A stretch of 64,000 nt of DNA from Umbelopsis ramanniana AG (taxonomy: Eukaryota > Mucoromycota > Umbelopsidomycetes > Umbelopsidales > Umbelopsidaceae): the NCBI RefSeq assembly GCF_025399195.1, contig NW_026252140.1, positions 62,001-126,000 of the forward strand, given 5' to 3'. Made by a program: the position numbers and the translations under genes. Shown one piece after another: positions 46,401 through 58,499 of this stretch. A model generated the notes under the pieces. It was not told the origin of the DNA. It ran no database searches and saw nothing but the letters and a program-made list of their open reading frames with translations. Positions within the stretch are counted from its first letter, which is position 1. Every line of letters starts with the position of its first letter.

Positions 46401-46898
46401 TTTTCCTTTTGTAGCAATGCTGTTGCCCTGAAGAACCTATTGAGACTCGGACAAGCTTTGGAGGATCATGCAATGATCGATCGTGCTGGTTTCACCGTCA
46501 CTTCTTTCCATAGCATGTTGACTAAGTACCCGTTTGCTATGCCTGCTCTCGTATCTTCCTACATGATGTATGACAAAGGGGTCAAGCAGGTATAATCTTT
46601 GGCCAAGAACAGATACCTTCGCAGCAACACTTCTAATATTAGATTCCATTCACAGGTGATTACTTCTGGCCCCCTGGATGATCCGACTGTAAAAGAATTC
46701 CATCGATTGGTCAATGAAACTTTCCTTCCCAACAAATTGCTTGTGCATGCACAACAGGGAAGCTTCATAGCCTCCAAGAACCCTACCGTGAGCACATTGA
46801 CTAACCAGGACCAAAAACCCTTGGTTCATATTTGTGAGAATTTCACCTGTGGAATGCCCATGGAAACGGTGGAGGAACTGGAAAAGTCGCTACAGTAA
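43500..46898 (+). CDS. SPATA20/YyaL-type thioredoxin-fold protein (DUF255)
   Basis: The N-terminus ([20 protein letters not shown]...) looks like a mitochondrial presequence. The thioredoxin-like domain begins [20 protein letters not shown], with the CxxC site in [16 protein letters not shown], then [23 protein letters not shown] and ATYFPP. The (alpha/alpha)6 barrel follows with [20 protein letters not shown], then [43 protein letters not shown] and SYREG, ending [14 protein letters not shown] 7-nt exon (43789-43795, CAACACG) and three exons of 25, 25 and 21 nt (44838-44862, 44933-44957, 45032-45052) are required to restore the conserved peptide. The family resembles N-acylglucosamine 2-epimerases by fold; its reaction is unknown. 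Confidence 0.9.
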
Positions 46899-47045
46899 TA
46901 TCATCGTTTTTTTTTTTTTTTGTTTTGGCCTAACACGCCGAATAACATGACTGCAAAAAATATCTCTATTTCCTTTGTTTTGTCTCCGTACCTATATTCT
47001 TTGCGTTTATAACTTCATCCACCCGATAAAAATCTGTAATCAAAC

Positions 47046-47718
47046 ATGGACGAAAAACGTTTCAAATTAACTGACGTAGAAACGTGGAAGTCATGGAACC
47101 GGTTCACCAAAGACCGTGAGCATCATGTTGTTGTCATGCTAGGTTGCGGTGGATATACTGATATCTTCACTATTCAGTTCAATCGCACTCAGTAGACAAA
47201 GGACCTCCTAACTCTCTAGGCACATCCATCGATGAAGAAAGAAGAGATTATAGATTTGACAGATCTTTGATGGCTAGCCGATGGGCAAAAAGCGCATCGC
47301 TGTATCCGCCAGAAGTTCAAAGCATTGGCGATAGTACAGCAGAGTGGCTGAAAAATGGAGAGCAACAAGAAGATAACTGTGCCATAAGTAAGCCGCTGTC
47401 TAAACCTACTATCTTTGTTAAGCATTCCTGGCACTAACTAAATCAAATTCTAAATTGACAAAGATGCTGAATCAGAAGCAGAACAAATTGTAGTTACAAG
47501 ATACACCAAGGATGAGATGATGCAATTTAATCCTGTAATGAACTTGACTTGGGTCTGCGTCGAATCCATTAATGCTCTGAACGCTGCACTGTTGTAAATT
47601 TAGTTCCTTTGATCATGCCAATGTCAATCTATAGTCTTCCAACTCTTTTATTTCTATTAGAAATAACAAGCTTTTAGACAGACACATCCTGGAATATGAA
47701 GAAGACGAGGAGCTTTGA
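47046..47718 (+). CDS. Hypothetical acidic protein, 158 aa
   Basis: Four exons (47046-47142, 47196-47387, 47464-47593, 47661-47718) sum to 158 codons plus stop. It starts MDEKRFKLTDVETWKSWNRF; the middle has RRDYRFDRSLMASRWAKSAS; the third exon reads RYTKDEMMQFNPVMNLTWVC and VESINALNAALL, continuing after an intron with NNKLLDRHILEYEEDEEL. If the last intron is not spliced the protein ends three codons earlier than the tail, so the acidic end depends on it. The conserved-looking C-terminal helix suggests a subunit of a complex, but no family was recognised. Confidence 0.6.
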
Positions 47719-48182
47719 AAAGAACCCTTATCGAAATGCATTCAATACGAAACCAAATATAGCTGCTCAATACAATTTATCATATCTTTCTTTGGTACTC
47801 TAAGGATAAATGAAACTAGCGTTTATGCTTTCAATAATTCAATAAAGAAACATCAATTTAGAGGAATATCGGCAGTACAACTGCTCTCGGGGGATTACAG
47901 CTTTCGAAGGAATATGTCTTTAGACCGTTGAAACCAGTATAAATCTGCCTTCAATTATGCACTAGATCTTGTATAAAAATAATCAAAAATATAATTATTT
48001 GTTCGCTCTCAATTAATGTTTTATTTCAGAAACAGGCAGATGGACCTTATGCATGCGGCCGAAAATTCAGAAGCACGTCGGCAGATCGGGGGTTCTGGCT
48101 GCGGTGGTAGACAAGTCACAATTTTTCAAAAGTAACCTCGAAATAAGCCACGGAAGTGGACAATCTTCACGACACAGGCAAC
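47719..48182. other. Intergenic, nothing recognised
   Basis: AT-rich promoter region for the RPC82 gene. No element is clear. Confidence 0.4.
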
Positions 48183-50341
48183 ATGTCGACGCAACCACGA
48201 CTGTGCAGAGAAATAGTGCTGGAGCACTTTGGTCCCATCGTGGAGGTATGTGAAACAGTTGAAAGGATAGAAAGAACACGCTGATGAATGGCGCATTTAC
48301 CCGTTGATGTACCCTTGCAGCAAGTGGCACAAGTCCTGTTAACGAAGGGTAGACTGACACTGTCTGGCATAGTGCAATTCACCCAAATGCCTGTCAGGAC
48401 CGTTCGAGAAGCCTTAGTAGTCATGATACAACACAATATCTGCTTCTATGCCGAGGCAAGGGAAGGTTTACGCCAAGTTTGCTTTTACAGCATTGGACAG
48501 GACGAGATTCTTCTACGACTACGAATTGGTCGCATTATATATTGGGCTGGCGAATGGTTCGGAAAGGAGGTTTGTAGGAAGTCATTACCTTATATAAGGA
48601 TGATTTCATGATGCTGATCCTCGTTCTCTAGGCGTCAACCATTACACACCTCATGCTATTGAATGGACGTCTGACACTCAAAGATTTAAAACAGTGGGTG
48701 ACGGATAACGAGTCTTCACCTCAACAGAGTGAGTAGAATGCATTTAAATTGATGTTGAAGACATCACCTAGCCTCATTCTAATTGATTTGAATCATTTCA
48801 CTCTGTTCATAGAAATCGTCGTTTATGAACAAAAGTTTTCACAGCTTGCATCAAAGCGATTTATTACTGCTGTCATGCCTGAGGATAGTAAAGCACGAAT
48901 TGATCGACAGTTGGAAGCAGAGGCTAGAGCTGTCAATGAAATCTTGCTTGGACCCAGTACGCGCGAGAAGGCTGAGATCGAGGTCAAAGTTCAACAGCAA
49001 CTAGAGGATGAGGATCAATCACGACAAATGATCGGAATGGTAATGACATCTTGATATCGACATTATGTAATTATCATCTTTACTTACTATGATGCTTATT
49101 CCAGAAACGAAAAGTTACTGAAAACATGGATGATGATGTATCAGCAAGCAAGGTAAGTTATTTGCAATAACATCGGTTGTTGCTGATTCAATGATTTTCT
49201 CATGAGTACTGTTTCTACAGCGTTTCGCGTTTACTGTTGAGATGGACGTTGAGGATGATGTATTCTTCAGAATCAACTATAAGCAATTCACAAAATACTT
49301 TCGCAACGAGGTATGTAACAATGTCTTCCATCCACTTTCTAAGACTTTCACTAATGACATTCAACTCGAAACAGGCTGTTATCGACCAAGCTACTGATGT
49401 TATCAACCGAGGTGCAGGACAAGTTCTTCGTTTGTTTTTGGAACAAAGTGATAGCTTCACTGGTGGCATTGGCAAAGAAGAATCGCGTAAGTAGTTATTG
49501 ATAGGCTGCACTCCTCTTTTCCGGCTATTAACACGTCTTTGTAGAGCCAACATCTGCATTACATGTGGCGTCAGTTTTACCCCACGACATGCTTACTGAT
49601 AGCGGTCTGGACTCACGCGAGGACTCTGTACATAATGACCGTCCCACTGCCGCAGACATAGTTACAGAATACTTTGAATTGCTTAGACAATCTCCAGCCC
49701 GGTTTATCAAGCGAGCAGACAACAAAGGTCATAATTTCTTTGTTGTGGACTTCAAAAATATACGTTTATACATGATGAGGAAGCTTTTCGACAAACTCTT
49801 AAAATCAAGATTTGGAAATTCCACCTGTCGTATTGCCCGCATCTTGATCGAAAAGGGGAAACTTGAAGAGAAACAGGCAAGTTTCGATGTAATGAATGTT
49901 CATGGGCTACAACAGTTTTTCTTACATGTACCATTTCAACAGGTGCAAAAGATGGCCATGTTACCAGCAAAGGACACCCGAGAAAAGTTGGCATTGCTTT
50001 GTACGCATGGTATTTGTGATATCCAAGAAGTTCCCAAATCAGCTGATAGAGCACCATCAAGAACCATTTTTCTTTGGTTTGTTTCTCTTGACAAATGCTA
50101 TCAAGAACTATTGATTGATTTATACCGGTCAATTGCCAATGTCAGACAAAGAATCCGTGTTGAACTGGCAACTCGACAACGACTATTAGAGAAGATGGAA
50201 CGAAAGGATGTCAGCGAAAACCAAGATTTGCTTAGCGCTGGTGACAAGAAGGCTATAGAGGAACTCAACAAGAAGGTTGAAAGACTCGAAGTATCTGCAG
50301 GAAGACTAGATGAAATGGTTATGGTGTATAGAGATTTTTAA
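48183..50341 (+). CDS. RPC82: RNA polymerase III subunit RPC82 (RPC3)
   Basis: Nine exons (48183-48245, 48321-48569, 48632-48728, 48813-49039, 49105-49152, 49221-49310, 49375-49486, 49545-49876, 49943-50341) give 538 codons plus stop. The start is MSTQPRLCREIVLEHFGPIV. Winged-helix repeats follow, with VAQVLLTKGRLTLSGIVQFT, LLNGRLTLKDL and INYKQFTKYFRNEAVIDQA. The C-terminal part has IARILIEKGKLEEKQVQKMA, then PAKDTREKLALLCTHG and SRTIFLWFVSLDKC, ending in a coiled coil. This fits Rpc82, which forms the Rpc82-Rpc34-Rpc31 initiation heterotrimer of Pol III. The intron 49877-49942 begins GC rather than GT; if retained the frame stays open and adds 22 residues inside a conserved block. Confidence 0.9.
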
Positions 50342-50448
50342 TGATTTTATAACCGAGCTCTCTATCCCAAAAAAAAATAAAAAAAAATTTACCATAGTAT
50401 AAAAATTTACCGCCTGTTTCCAACCTGACTTCTTCTATCATTTCTGCA

Positions 50449-52769
50449 ATGTCTTACATGTTGCCTAGAGCAAACCGGACATTGCTTCTGCGAAGTCAAT
50501 GTTGGTATTCCCGAGCCAACACCTTAACATTATTACGTCCAACTACGTCTTATTTCTATCGAGCTCACAGTACAAAGCATGTGACCCATGCTGATACCGC
50601 AGCGACGAATTCCGCCGGCCCTGAATTCGTGTCCAAGTACTACCAACCTCGCAAAAGTGAAATCATGGACTTTTTATACAGTCATCAGCAGATGCCTGTA
50701 CCTACTTCGAATAATACTGCGGTTATCGCAAAGTGTCCACAATGTATGAAGGTGAAACGAAATAGCTTTACTGCACACGTCGACCTAGAGCACGGCAATT
50801 ATTCATGTCGGACGTGCAACACAAAAGGATCATGGCAAGACTATATTAAGGCGTTTCGGAAGAAGAAAGGAGACAACATTAAAGCCATTTCAACATCGGA
50901 TATTCGCGGTGATCGCAAAAGTGCACGGTTTTCGCGACCAATGAACGAGATTGAGTTGTATTCCACGCAGCTGCAAGGAAATCCCTCTATTCTCGAGGAT
51001 GTTTGTATTGATACCAGACTTACCAAGGAAACCCTTGAAGCTTACCGTGTTGGATTAGCGGAATACTCATCTGCTGAATCCAAACTTGCTGCAGCAGGAG
51101 ACGGCGAACCGAACCACACTCAATGCATCACATATCCACAAACTACTCTTTCATATGGAGATAACCAAAAATTTACAATTGAGACAACCAGATTGAAAGC
51201 ATGTCATTTGGACAATGTTCAGCAGCCAGTTGCATTCGATCCTGTTGCGCCTATCGCCACTGGACTTTTCGGCTATCATGTTGCACCTGCCGAAGCTGAA
51301 GCCGTTATCATCACTCGAAACGAACTTGACGCCATGTCAGCATATCAGAACACCGGCATTCCTAGTTTCTCATTACCGACTTCGGTTTACCAGCTTCCAC
51401 AGACGGTGTTGCCACTACTAGAGCGGTTCTCTAAGATTTACTTATGGTTGGATGATGATGTTGACGGACAGCTGGCAGCCGAAACGTTTGCACATAAGCT
51501 GGGCGAGTCGAGATGTTTCATTGTTAACACACGCATGGGTGATGCTCAAGGACCGTTGACCGCTCACCAAGCACTGTTGCAAAACAAAAATCTGAATGAC
51601 ATTTTGTCCAAGGCCAGCATCTTACAACACGACCAAATCGTAGATTTTCATGAATTGCGCGACGAAGTCTATCGAGAATTCTTAAGCCCAGACCAAGCCA
51701 AGGGGGTTCAATCAACCGACCTGCCGGCTTTGAATGCGGTTCTTAAAGGACATCGTCCTGGAGAGCTTACTATTCTGACTGGACCTACTGGTGTTGGCAA
51801 GACAACCATTATCAGTCAATTGAGTCTGGACTATTGCAAAAGTGGTGTGACAACCTTGTGGGGAAGCTTTGAAATCCTGAACAAGCGACTTGCCAAGAAA
51901 ATGCTGTGTCAATTTGCGGGAAAAGATCTGACCAAGGCACCAAATGAATTCGATGTTTGGGCAGACAAATTTGAACAGGTAAAGTTAAACGTTCACAAAA
52001 CGTACTAATGGTTGGCTGCAAAAAATAATGTTGGTGCCATTTACTGATATTTCCTTTATTTGTCGGTTATAGTTACCACTGTACTTTTTGAAGTTTTTTG
52101 GAAGTACTTCCATCAAAGATGTTATTCTTGCTTGCCAGCATGCAGTTTATGCCTACGATGTTCGACATATTATTCTCGATAATCTACAATTCATGTTATC
52201 TCAACAAGGCAGGTCATCGCTGGATAAATGGGACATACAAGATGAGGCTATAGCCGAACTTCGTAAATTTGCAACGAGTAAAGATGTGCATATAACTCTG
52301 GTCGTTCACCCTCGAAAGGAGAATGCTCCTGCGCTTGATATTAATTCTGTGTTCGGAAGTGCCAAAGTGACCCAAGAAGCCGATAACGTGGTCATTATAC
52401 AAAAAAATTCCCAAGGTGAAGATTTGCGATTCTTAGATATTAAGAAGAACAGGTAAAGTTTATAGAGTTATGTCCAAAGTGCCGGGAACATACTTACTTA
52501 ATTGTGAGCGTACAGATTTGATGGAACTTTAGGATCCATACCTTATAAGTTCGATAATGCTACAATGAAGGTAAAAGACGTTTGTTTGAGCACGACAATT
52601 TCTGCCATAAAATGACTGACAACCTCTTTGATATGATCAGATTCGAGGCTATACGCAACAAGAAATGAATGATTTGAAACGTCGGACACAGAGTAGTCAA
52701 AAGAGATCGTATGACTATGATGAGGGCAATTACAATCTCGCCGCCAATATGGCACAGGACACCTTCTAG
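50449..52769 (+). CDS. TWNK: Twinkle-type mitochondrial DNA helicase
   Basis: Four exons (50449-51978, 52073-52452, 52516-52570, 52641-52769) sum to 697 codons plus stop. An Arg-rich presequence precedes a primase-like zinc-binding module with CPQC (residue about 98) and CRTC (about 124). A TOPRIM-like domain follows (VIITRNELDAMSAYQ, IYLWLDDDVDGQLAAETF). The RecA-like helicase domain has LTGPTGVGKTTIISQLSLD (Walker A), TTLWGSFEI, HIILDNLQFM (Walker B), TLVVHPRKE and GSAKVTQEADNV. This order and similarity to human Twinkle are strong. Twinkle unwinds mtDNA at the replication fork. TOPRIM has TRNE where active primases have TEGE, so priming activity is doubtful. Confidence 0.93.
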
Positions 52770-53237
52770 ATCAGAAGAGTGATGTTATGTATTTAATTAA
52801 TGACAAATGTACGCTCTTTCTTTTTATTGTATCATAATAATAGCAATTTCCATAAGATTTAGAAAGAAATGTCGATTTTATATCACTGTATGAGAGATAT
52901 GGTTTGCAATTGATATTTTTTTCCCTCATCTTCATTTACACACGATTCTGTATGTTCAACTGGTCGTACATATCCTGTTTTGGCAGATGTTCTTCCAGCA
53001 GATCAGCTATGCATCTGAAAACCACAAGGACTTACAATGTCTTTCCTTTAAATATGAAGTACACCTCCATTGTGTGATATCCCAATGGTAATAATCAAAA
53101 GGAAACCAGCAAGACGGGGCCTTGCATGAACGAGGGGTTCCACCCGTGACAATATGTGACTGTCAGACAACGCCCGTCGAAACCGCGGGAAAGCATTTAC
53201 AACAACGTTAGCAAGTGAGCCGTACATTTTGCAAGCA
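52770..53237. other. Intergenic, nothing recognised
   Basis: Holds the Twinkle 3' region and the promoter of the next gene. A sequence near 53090-53130 has no coding potential. Confidence 0.4.
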
Positions 53238-55693
53238 ATGAAAACGGAAACTCAAGCAGAGAAGCGTAAGAGCATAAGCGAACTCCATCGAAGTAGATAC
53301 AAGCGCAACAGCATTTCGAAAACCAATGAAGAATCCCGACGTCGCCGACTGGCCATTGACCAAGCACTTCGCCGAAAACATCGCGAACAGCTTATAACTG
53401 CAAAGCGGTTCCGGCACTTGACTCAGAAAGAAGAGTATGAGAGTGCTGGAGAGGATGACGGTTAGCTATCCCATCAATGACGCTTGTTTGAAAAAATGAA
53501 AGAACGTCTTGATATCTAGCTGGCTGATTTCCTAACGCTTTGACTTTTGTCTTCTGCCTAGGAGACTACCCGGTCAATTACGAATTGAATACTCACGATA
53601 TTTCCAAACTTGAGGAGGAGTTGAAGAGTAGTTCCCACGAAGTTCGACTTGATGCCGTGAAGTTTTTGGGAAGAGCACTTTTCGATCCATCGAAAGCGGT
53701 GCACGACTTTGTAGTTGATGGCGATTGTGTCAATTTACTCACGGTAAGTAGATGCGGCTATTTGCAAATATCTCATGATCTGTATTAATCTGTTGCTTTT
53801 GAAATTCACATTAGCAACTTTTGACTGCTGGAGATCCAGATGAACAGCTCCAAGCTGTCGTCGGCATAACCAGTAAGCCATTTGGAACATTGGTCCATCA
53901 TAAACTCAGCATGAAAACTCAGCAATGAAAATTTATGATCATTAGATATTGCTGCTGGATCTTACGAATTTTGCATTAAGGCTACATCCACTATTCCATA
54001 CCTTGTCTCGTATCTCAAGGAATCCAACGTAGTAAGTGTTCTTTATATATGATGGTGCGGATAATGCATCTTGTTTATTGAATACAAAAACATTCAGGCA
54101 TTGCAAGACCACTCTGCATGGGCGCTAGGTAATATGGCAGTGGAAAGTGATGAAATAAGATCAATGCTGAGAAAGAATGGAGTCCTACAACCTTTGGTCA
54201 ATTTACTCGATTCCTCGGTACGAAAGCTTTTTTATCCTTCTCTGAATATCGTGGACGAGATCATTGACACTCCATATAGGATTCCAACTTGGTGCAAACT
54301 GCTTGCTTTGCTTTATCCAACTTGGCTCGTGGTCCGAATGCACACCTTGAAGAATTCTTTCAAGCCGGTATTAGCCCTAAACTGGCATCCCATCTCATCA
54401 ATAACACAGTAAGGACCCCCTTGCTTGACGTGATGCTCTTCTTGCTTGCTATTTTTGAGACTCTTTACTTATTGTGTTTCTGATCATGATAATAGCCTGA
54501 CACCGTTACTGAAATATGCTGGGTTCTGAGTTATTTGACGGCTGGAAGCGATCAGTTCATTGGGCAACTGTTGAATGAAGGAATTGCACCCTTGCTTGTA
54601 AGATATTTTTTTTCTCGGCTATGTCTTAGCCATTTCCATATTGATCTGTAGGAAACAAAGATCACTATCATGGATGATTCCATGCATTCTAACTTCATGC
54701 ATTGCTATATAGGTCCAAAATATGGAACCGCTACACTCACAAGGTGCACTGGCTTTACCTCTCATTCGTACATTTGGCAATATTGCAAGTGGGCCAGACG
54801 ACTATACTGATATCCTCATCAAGGAGCAAATATTCTTACCTGGTATTATCAGCTTTTGCCAGTCAGATTGCAGGTACGGCATATTTGTGCTCCATTTTAG
54901 TCGGAGGTTCAGAACACCTTATTTAAAACCATGACATTGTTCCTCATAGGCCTGTCAAGAAGGAATCGCTTTGGGTCCTTTCCAATATTACAGCTTCGTA
55001 AGTGCAGCTACACCTTTGCATAGCCAAACGTTCTTTGTTTCAGTGTTGCTGATGCTCTCTTTTTTCATGCTATTAGCCGCCGCCCCGAAGTCCTTGAAAA
55101 GGTCATTCAAGCGGGCGCCATCCCAATTCTAACCGAAATTGCCTCACATACCAATTTCGACATACGCAAAGAGGTATTATGACAGTCTGATTAGGCTCAG
55201 CTTACTATCAGTCATGCTGCTCATACTAACTTGCTGATGAAGGCGGCGTTCAGCTTGACCAATATTGCCTGCCATGGAACCAAGTACATACAAGCGTTGC
55301 CCAACAATGTTTTACTACCAGGTAGGAAAATGTTATCTATAAACAGTGTGCTGTGAACAAATTTAGTGATGTGAAAATTTCAACAGGATATTTGGAATTT
55401 GTACGGTCAGAGGATCCAGAGCTGATCAAACTCGGTTTGACATATCTGCAATTGCTGCTGACCCATGTGCCTGAGGTAATGTCAACTCCCGTCATCTTCC
55501 TTTTCCAATCATTTATCTGATAATTTCTGTTCTGTAGGGAAAGTCGCTTATGCAATCCATTCCTGATAGCATCTATGCTCTTGAATCAGTCACACTCAGC
55601 ACCCATTCCGATTTGTGTCGAACCGCCAGCGTTTTGATGGACACTTATTTCGGAGAAAACAACGAAGGCGTTGAACAAGATATACTTGCCTGA
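53238..55693 (+). CDS. Importin-alpha/TMCO6-like ARM-repeat protein
   Basis: Many short exons on the plus strand. The first exon (53238-53460) encodes a basic IBB-like N-terminus (NEESRRRRLAIDQALRRKHR, then EQLITAKRFRHL). ARM repeats follow, including EVRLDAVKFLGRALF, DPDEQLQAVVGITNIAAGSY, ALQDHSAWALGNMAVES, VQTACFALSNLARGPNAH, VTEICWVLSYLTAGSDQFIG, KKESLWVLSNITASR and IRKEAAFSLTNIACHGTKYI. The Trp and Asn positions of importin-alpha NLS-binding grooves (W...N in helix 3) are kept in several repeats. The IBB sequence and number of repeats look nearer to TMCO6 than to canonical Srp1/KPNA, so cargo binding is uncertain. Confidence 0.75.
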
Positions 55694-56040
55694 AAGGAGG
55701 TGCTGTGTCGATATAGGAAGTACGATGTATAGCCCAAAAAAATGAAAGGGACCAAAAAAAAAAAAAATAGGTGTAAATAAATTCTTGCTTTTTCATACTT
55801 ACCCCGTTGTCATAGTTCATTCACACTTTTGATGGACTGCTTTGCACATCCACCATAACATATCCGAATAAAGGGGGGCTATGCGATACCAGGGTAAAGG
55901 CAAGCAATAAGCGTTGCAGAGAATCAATTGAACATTATAAATACATTTTAGTTTTAAAGGTGCAATATGAGAAATAATAGTTATCTATGACTCTGAGAGA
56001 GTCTACTGTGATTTCTAACTTGCCGGTATGGGCAGGCGGT
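55694..56040. other. Convergent 3' region
   Basis: Lies between the ends of the ARM-repeat gene and the P450 gene. It contains an A-run at 55755-55768 and otherwise nothing recognised. Confidence 0.4.
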
Positions 56041-57865
56041 TTACTTTCTTGCTGTGATGACGATAGGGTTTTCGTTGGGTGTGGCGAACATGCCGAGGGC
56101 ATATACAACAGGGTCGACAGGCTTGCTCTTGTCACGCAGCTCAACATTATAGTGCTTCAAGAGCGTGATCAAAACAATCTTGATTTCATGAATGGCAAAG
56201 AAACGACCAGCTGTAGCAAAAGATGAATCAAGAAGGTCAGCAAACCTGTAATACTCCTCCCCGCAAGAAAATGCTACCCCAAATATATATGGACACTTAC
56301 GACACATATGCTTTCCAAGACCAAAAGCAATGTTATCACGACCGGTCTGTGTTGCTTCTCTCTTGGTCTCTGTGAAGGGATCCATCTCATCAAGAGTTGA
56401 ATCAACAGTGTAGGAATCGAACATGATACGACGACTCAAAGATTGAACCAAGCGGCCCTTGGGAATTTGGTATCCGTTCATGAAGGTATAGTCTTCCATC
56501 GCCATTTTACCGGTAGCTAATTTGTCGACACCGAGACGAAGGACTTGACGCAAAAATCGGTCGAGGAAAACCATTTCCTTCAAGGATTCGTCATTGATTT
56601 TATCATTGTGACGAGCAAGAACTTGATCGATTTCCTGGCGAAGTTGGTCGCAAACATCAGGTCGGCAAAGGAGCCAGAACAAACCGAAGCTTAGATTCTG
56701 ACTGGTCTGTATGCGTCCAAAACAAGAAAAAAAAAGCGTTAGGTTCTAACCCTTGCTTGTGAACATAAATTTGTTTACAGGCAATACTTACAGTATGAAC
56801 GGAGGCGAAAGCGATCAGCAAAACACCATCAGTGATTTCCTTGTTGGTGAAAGTCTTGCCATCAGGATACTGATATTCAATAAGCTCCTGAAGGTAATCG
56901 CATTTGCTACCACGCTCGAGTTCACCGTCACGAAGCATCTTTCTTCGCTTCTCCACAACGGGATCAACATGGGTATCCATGCAAACCTTATGGCGGTTGA
57001 GTGATTGCAAATATGGAAGCATTGGTTTGTGGAGGAACTCCGGTAAGACTTGCCACAAGGGAACATTGCGAGTGATATCGTTGGTGAATTGAGCAAAAGT
57101 ATCAATGACTTCGCGGTTCTTGGCGACCTCTTCACCGATGAGAATGCGAACACTGATAAAAGCTACGAGCTCTTGAAGAAAGACAGGAGTGTTTTCGACG
57201 TTGAGAGGCAGGTCGGAGGCAATTTGAGAAAGGCCATAATTGACGGATTCAACGATTCTTGAGGTGAAGTTTGGCATTTTGGATGGAGCTAGAAGTAGCT
57301 TGATGATAGCAGGGTTTGCAGTAAATCCTAGGAAAAAGGTATCCTTGTTGAACACGTAGTTAACGTGGAGAGTTTCTAGCGCGCAAAAATGGGCGAAGGT
57401 AAATTAACATAGGACAACTTTGGCTAGGAGACTGAACCCGTTACGCTACAAGTAACCTCTCTTACCTGTCAAAACACCATGCTCCAAAGACAAGACGTGT
57501 CCATCCTCCTTCATAACCTGTTCGGCGATCTTTCCCCCGGCAACCGTAATGGTCTTTCCAAGGATATCCAAGTCAAAGGTGTCACCATAGTTTGCAACGC
57601 ACCAGTCAAGAAACCTGTTGGCGTTGAAAGTCATGTACAAAGTATGTCCAACGAGTGGCAATGAATAAGCGACCTTGCGAGGCATATTGAGATGGCTGTA
57701 CTTGGACTTATTAATCATCGAAGTGATGTTGTACAGCGTCAAGAGAGTGGCAGCGCCAACAACAATCAAGTCAGTAGGCGTGGCTCTGTTGTATAACTGG
57801 ACAGCTTGGGGAGCATGTTGGTTCAGCAAGTCAATAGACTTTGATATCAGAGTGGAGAAATCCAT
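56041..57865 (-). CDS. Cytochrome P450, atypical motifs
   Basis: Minus strand, several exons. The start is taken as MDFSTLISKSID at 57865; an in-frame ATG lies at 57925. An N-terminal membrane anchor (DLIVVGAATLLTLYNITSM) is followed by the proline-rich hinge region and LPLVGHTLYM. The heme site is FGLGKHMCP joined by splicing to GRFFAIHEIKI. The I helix reads LLIAFASVHTTS, without the usual acidic residue before Thr. The K-helix signature reads FLRQVLRLG, that is QVLR where nearly all P450s have ExxR. The length (about 500 residues) and overall order fit fungal class II P450s of the ER. Substrate unknown. It stands alone, with no biosynthetic cluster nearby. Confidence 0.85.
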
Positions 57866-58499
57866 TGGGTTTTTTAGTGACTGAATGAGAAAGAACAAAG
57901 AAGTGAAGTGAGCAAGGGTAATCATTTTTATGTATCACTTTTTAGTAAATTACTCTCCGCAGGTGAGCTTTGTCTCCGTTCTCTGCAGTTCCAATTTTTC
58001 ACTCTCAGCAAATTGTCGCTCGCTCGGTCAGCACTTGCGACACTCGAACTGTCTGCCCTGGTAACCGATGCCCAAATGTACCATTGAGGAAAAAAACCAG
58101 TCATTCTTATCTCATAGGCGCGGTAACTTACTTTACACCTAGTCCTTACAAAACATTACATGTAAGTGATCATGCGCTGAAGATGCTCATATAACTTTTC
58201 ATACTTGAGGTGTATGCTTCACACTATGCCAAAATGCCAACAAGCACTATCTATTTTACATTTACACTTCAGATGTTTCTTTTAAAAGCAACCACTTTCC
58301 AGCACAAAAGTTTTCATTGTTTTTTTTTTTTTTGTTGGCTTTATTAGTCAAGCATTGCTATCGACATGGCAAGAATAAAAAAATATTTGAAACAAAAAGA
58401 AAAAGAAAATGTCTTTACACTTTCAGTTTCCAATTTTTTAATGCCCCCAAATACAACAACAACGTTGCTACCTAGATAGACACTATCGCATCCATTTCC
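57866..58499. other. P450 upstream region and eL30 3' region
   Basis: A 630-bp stretch between two minus-strand genes. It has a T-run at 58319-58333 and an A-rich segment at 58375-58410, probably in the eL30 3' UTR. Nothing else was recognised. Confidence 0.45.
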
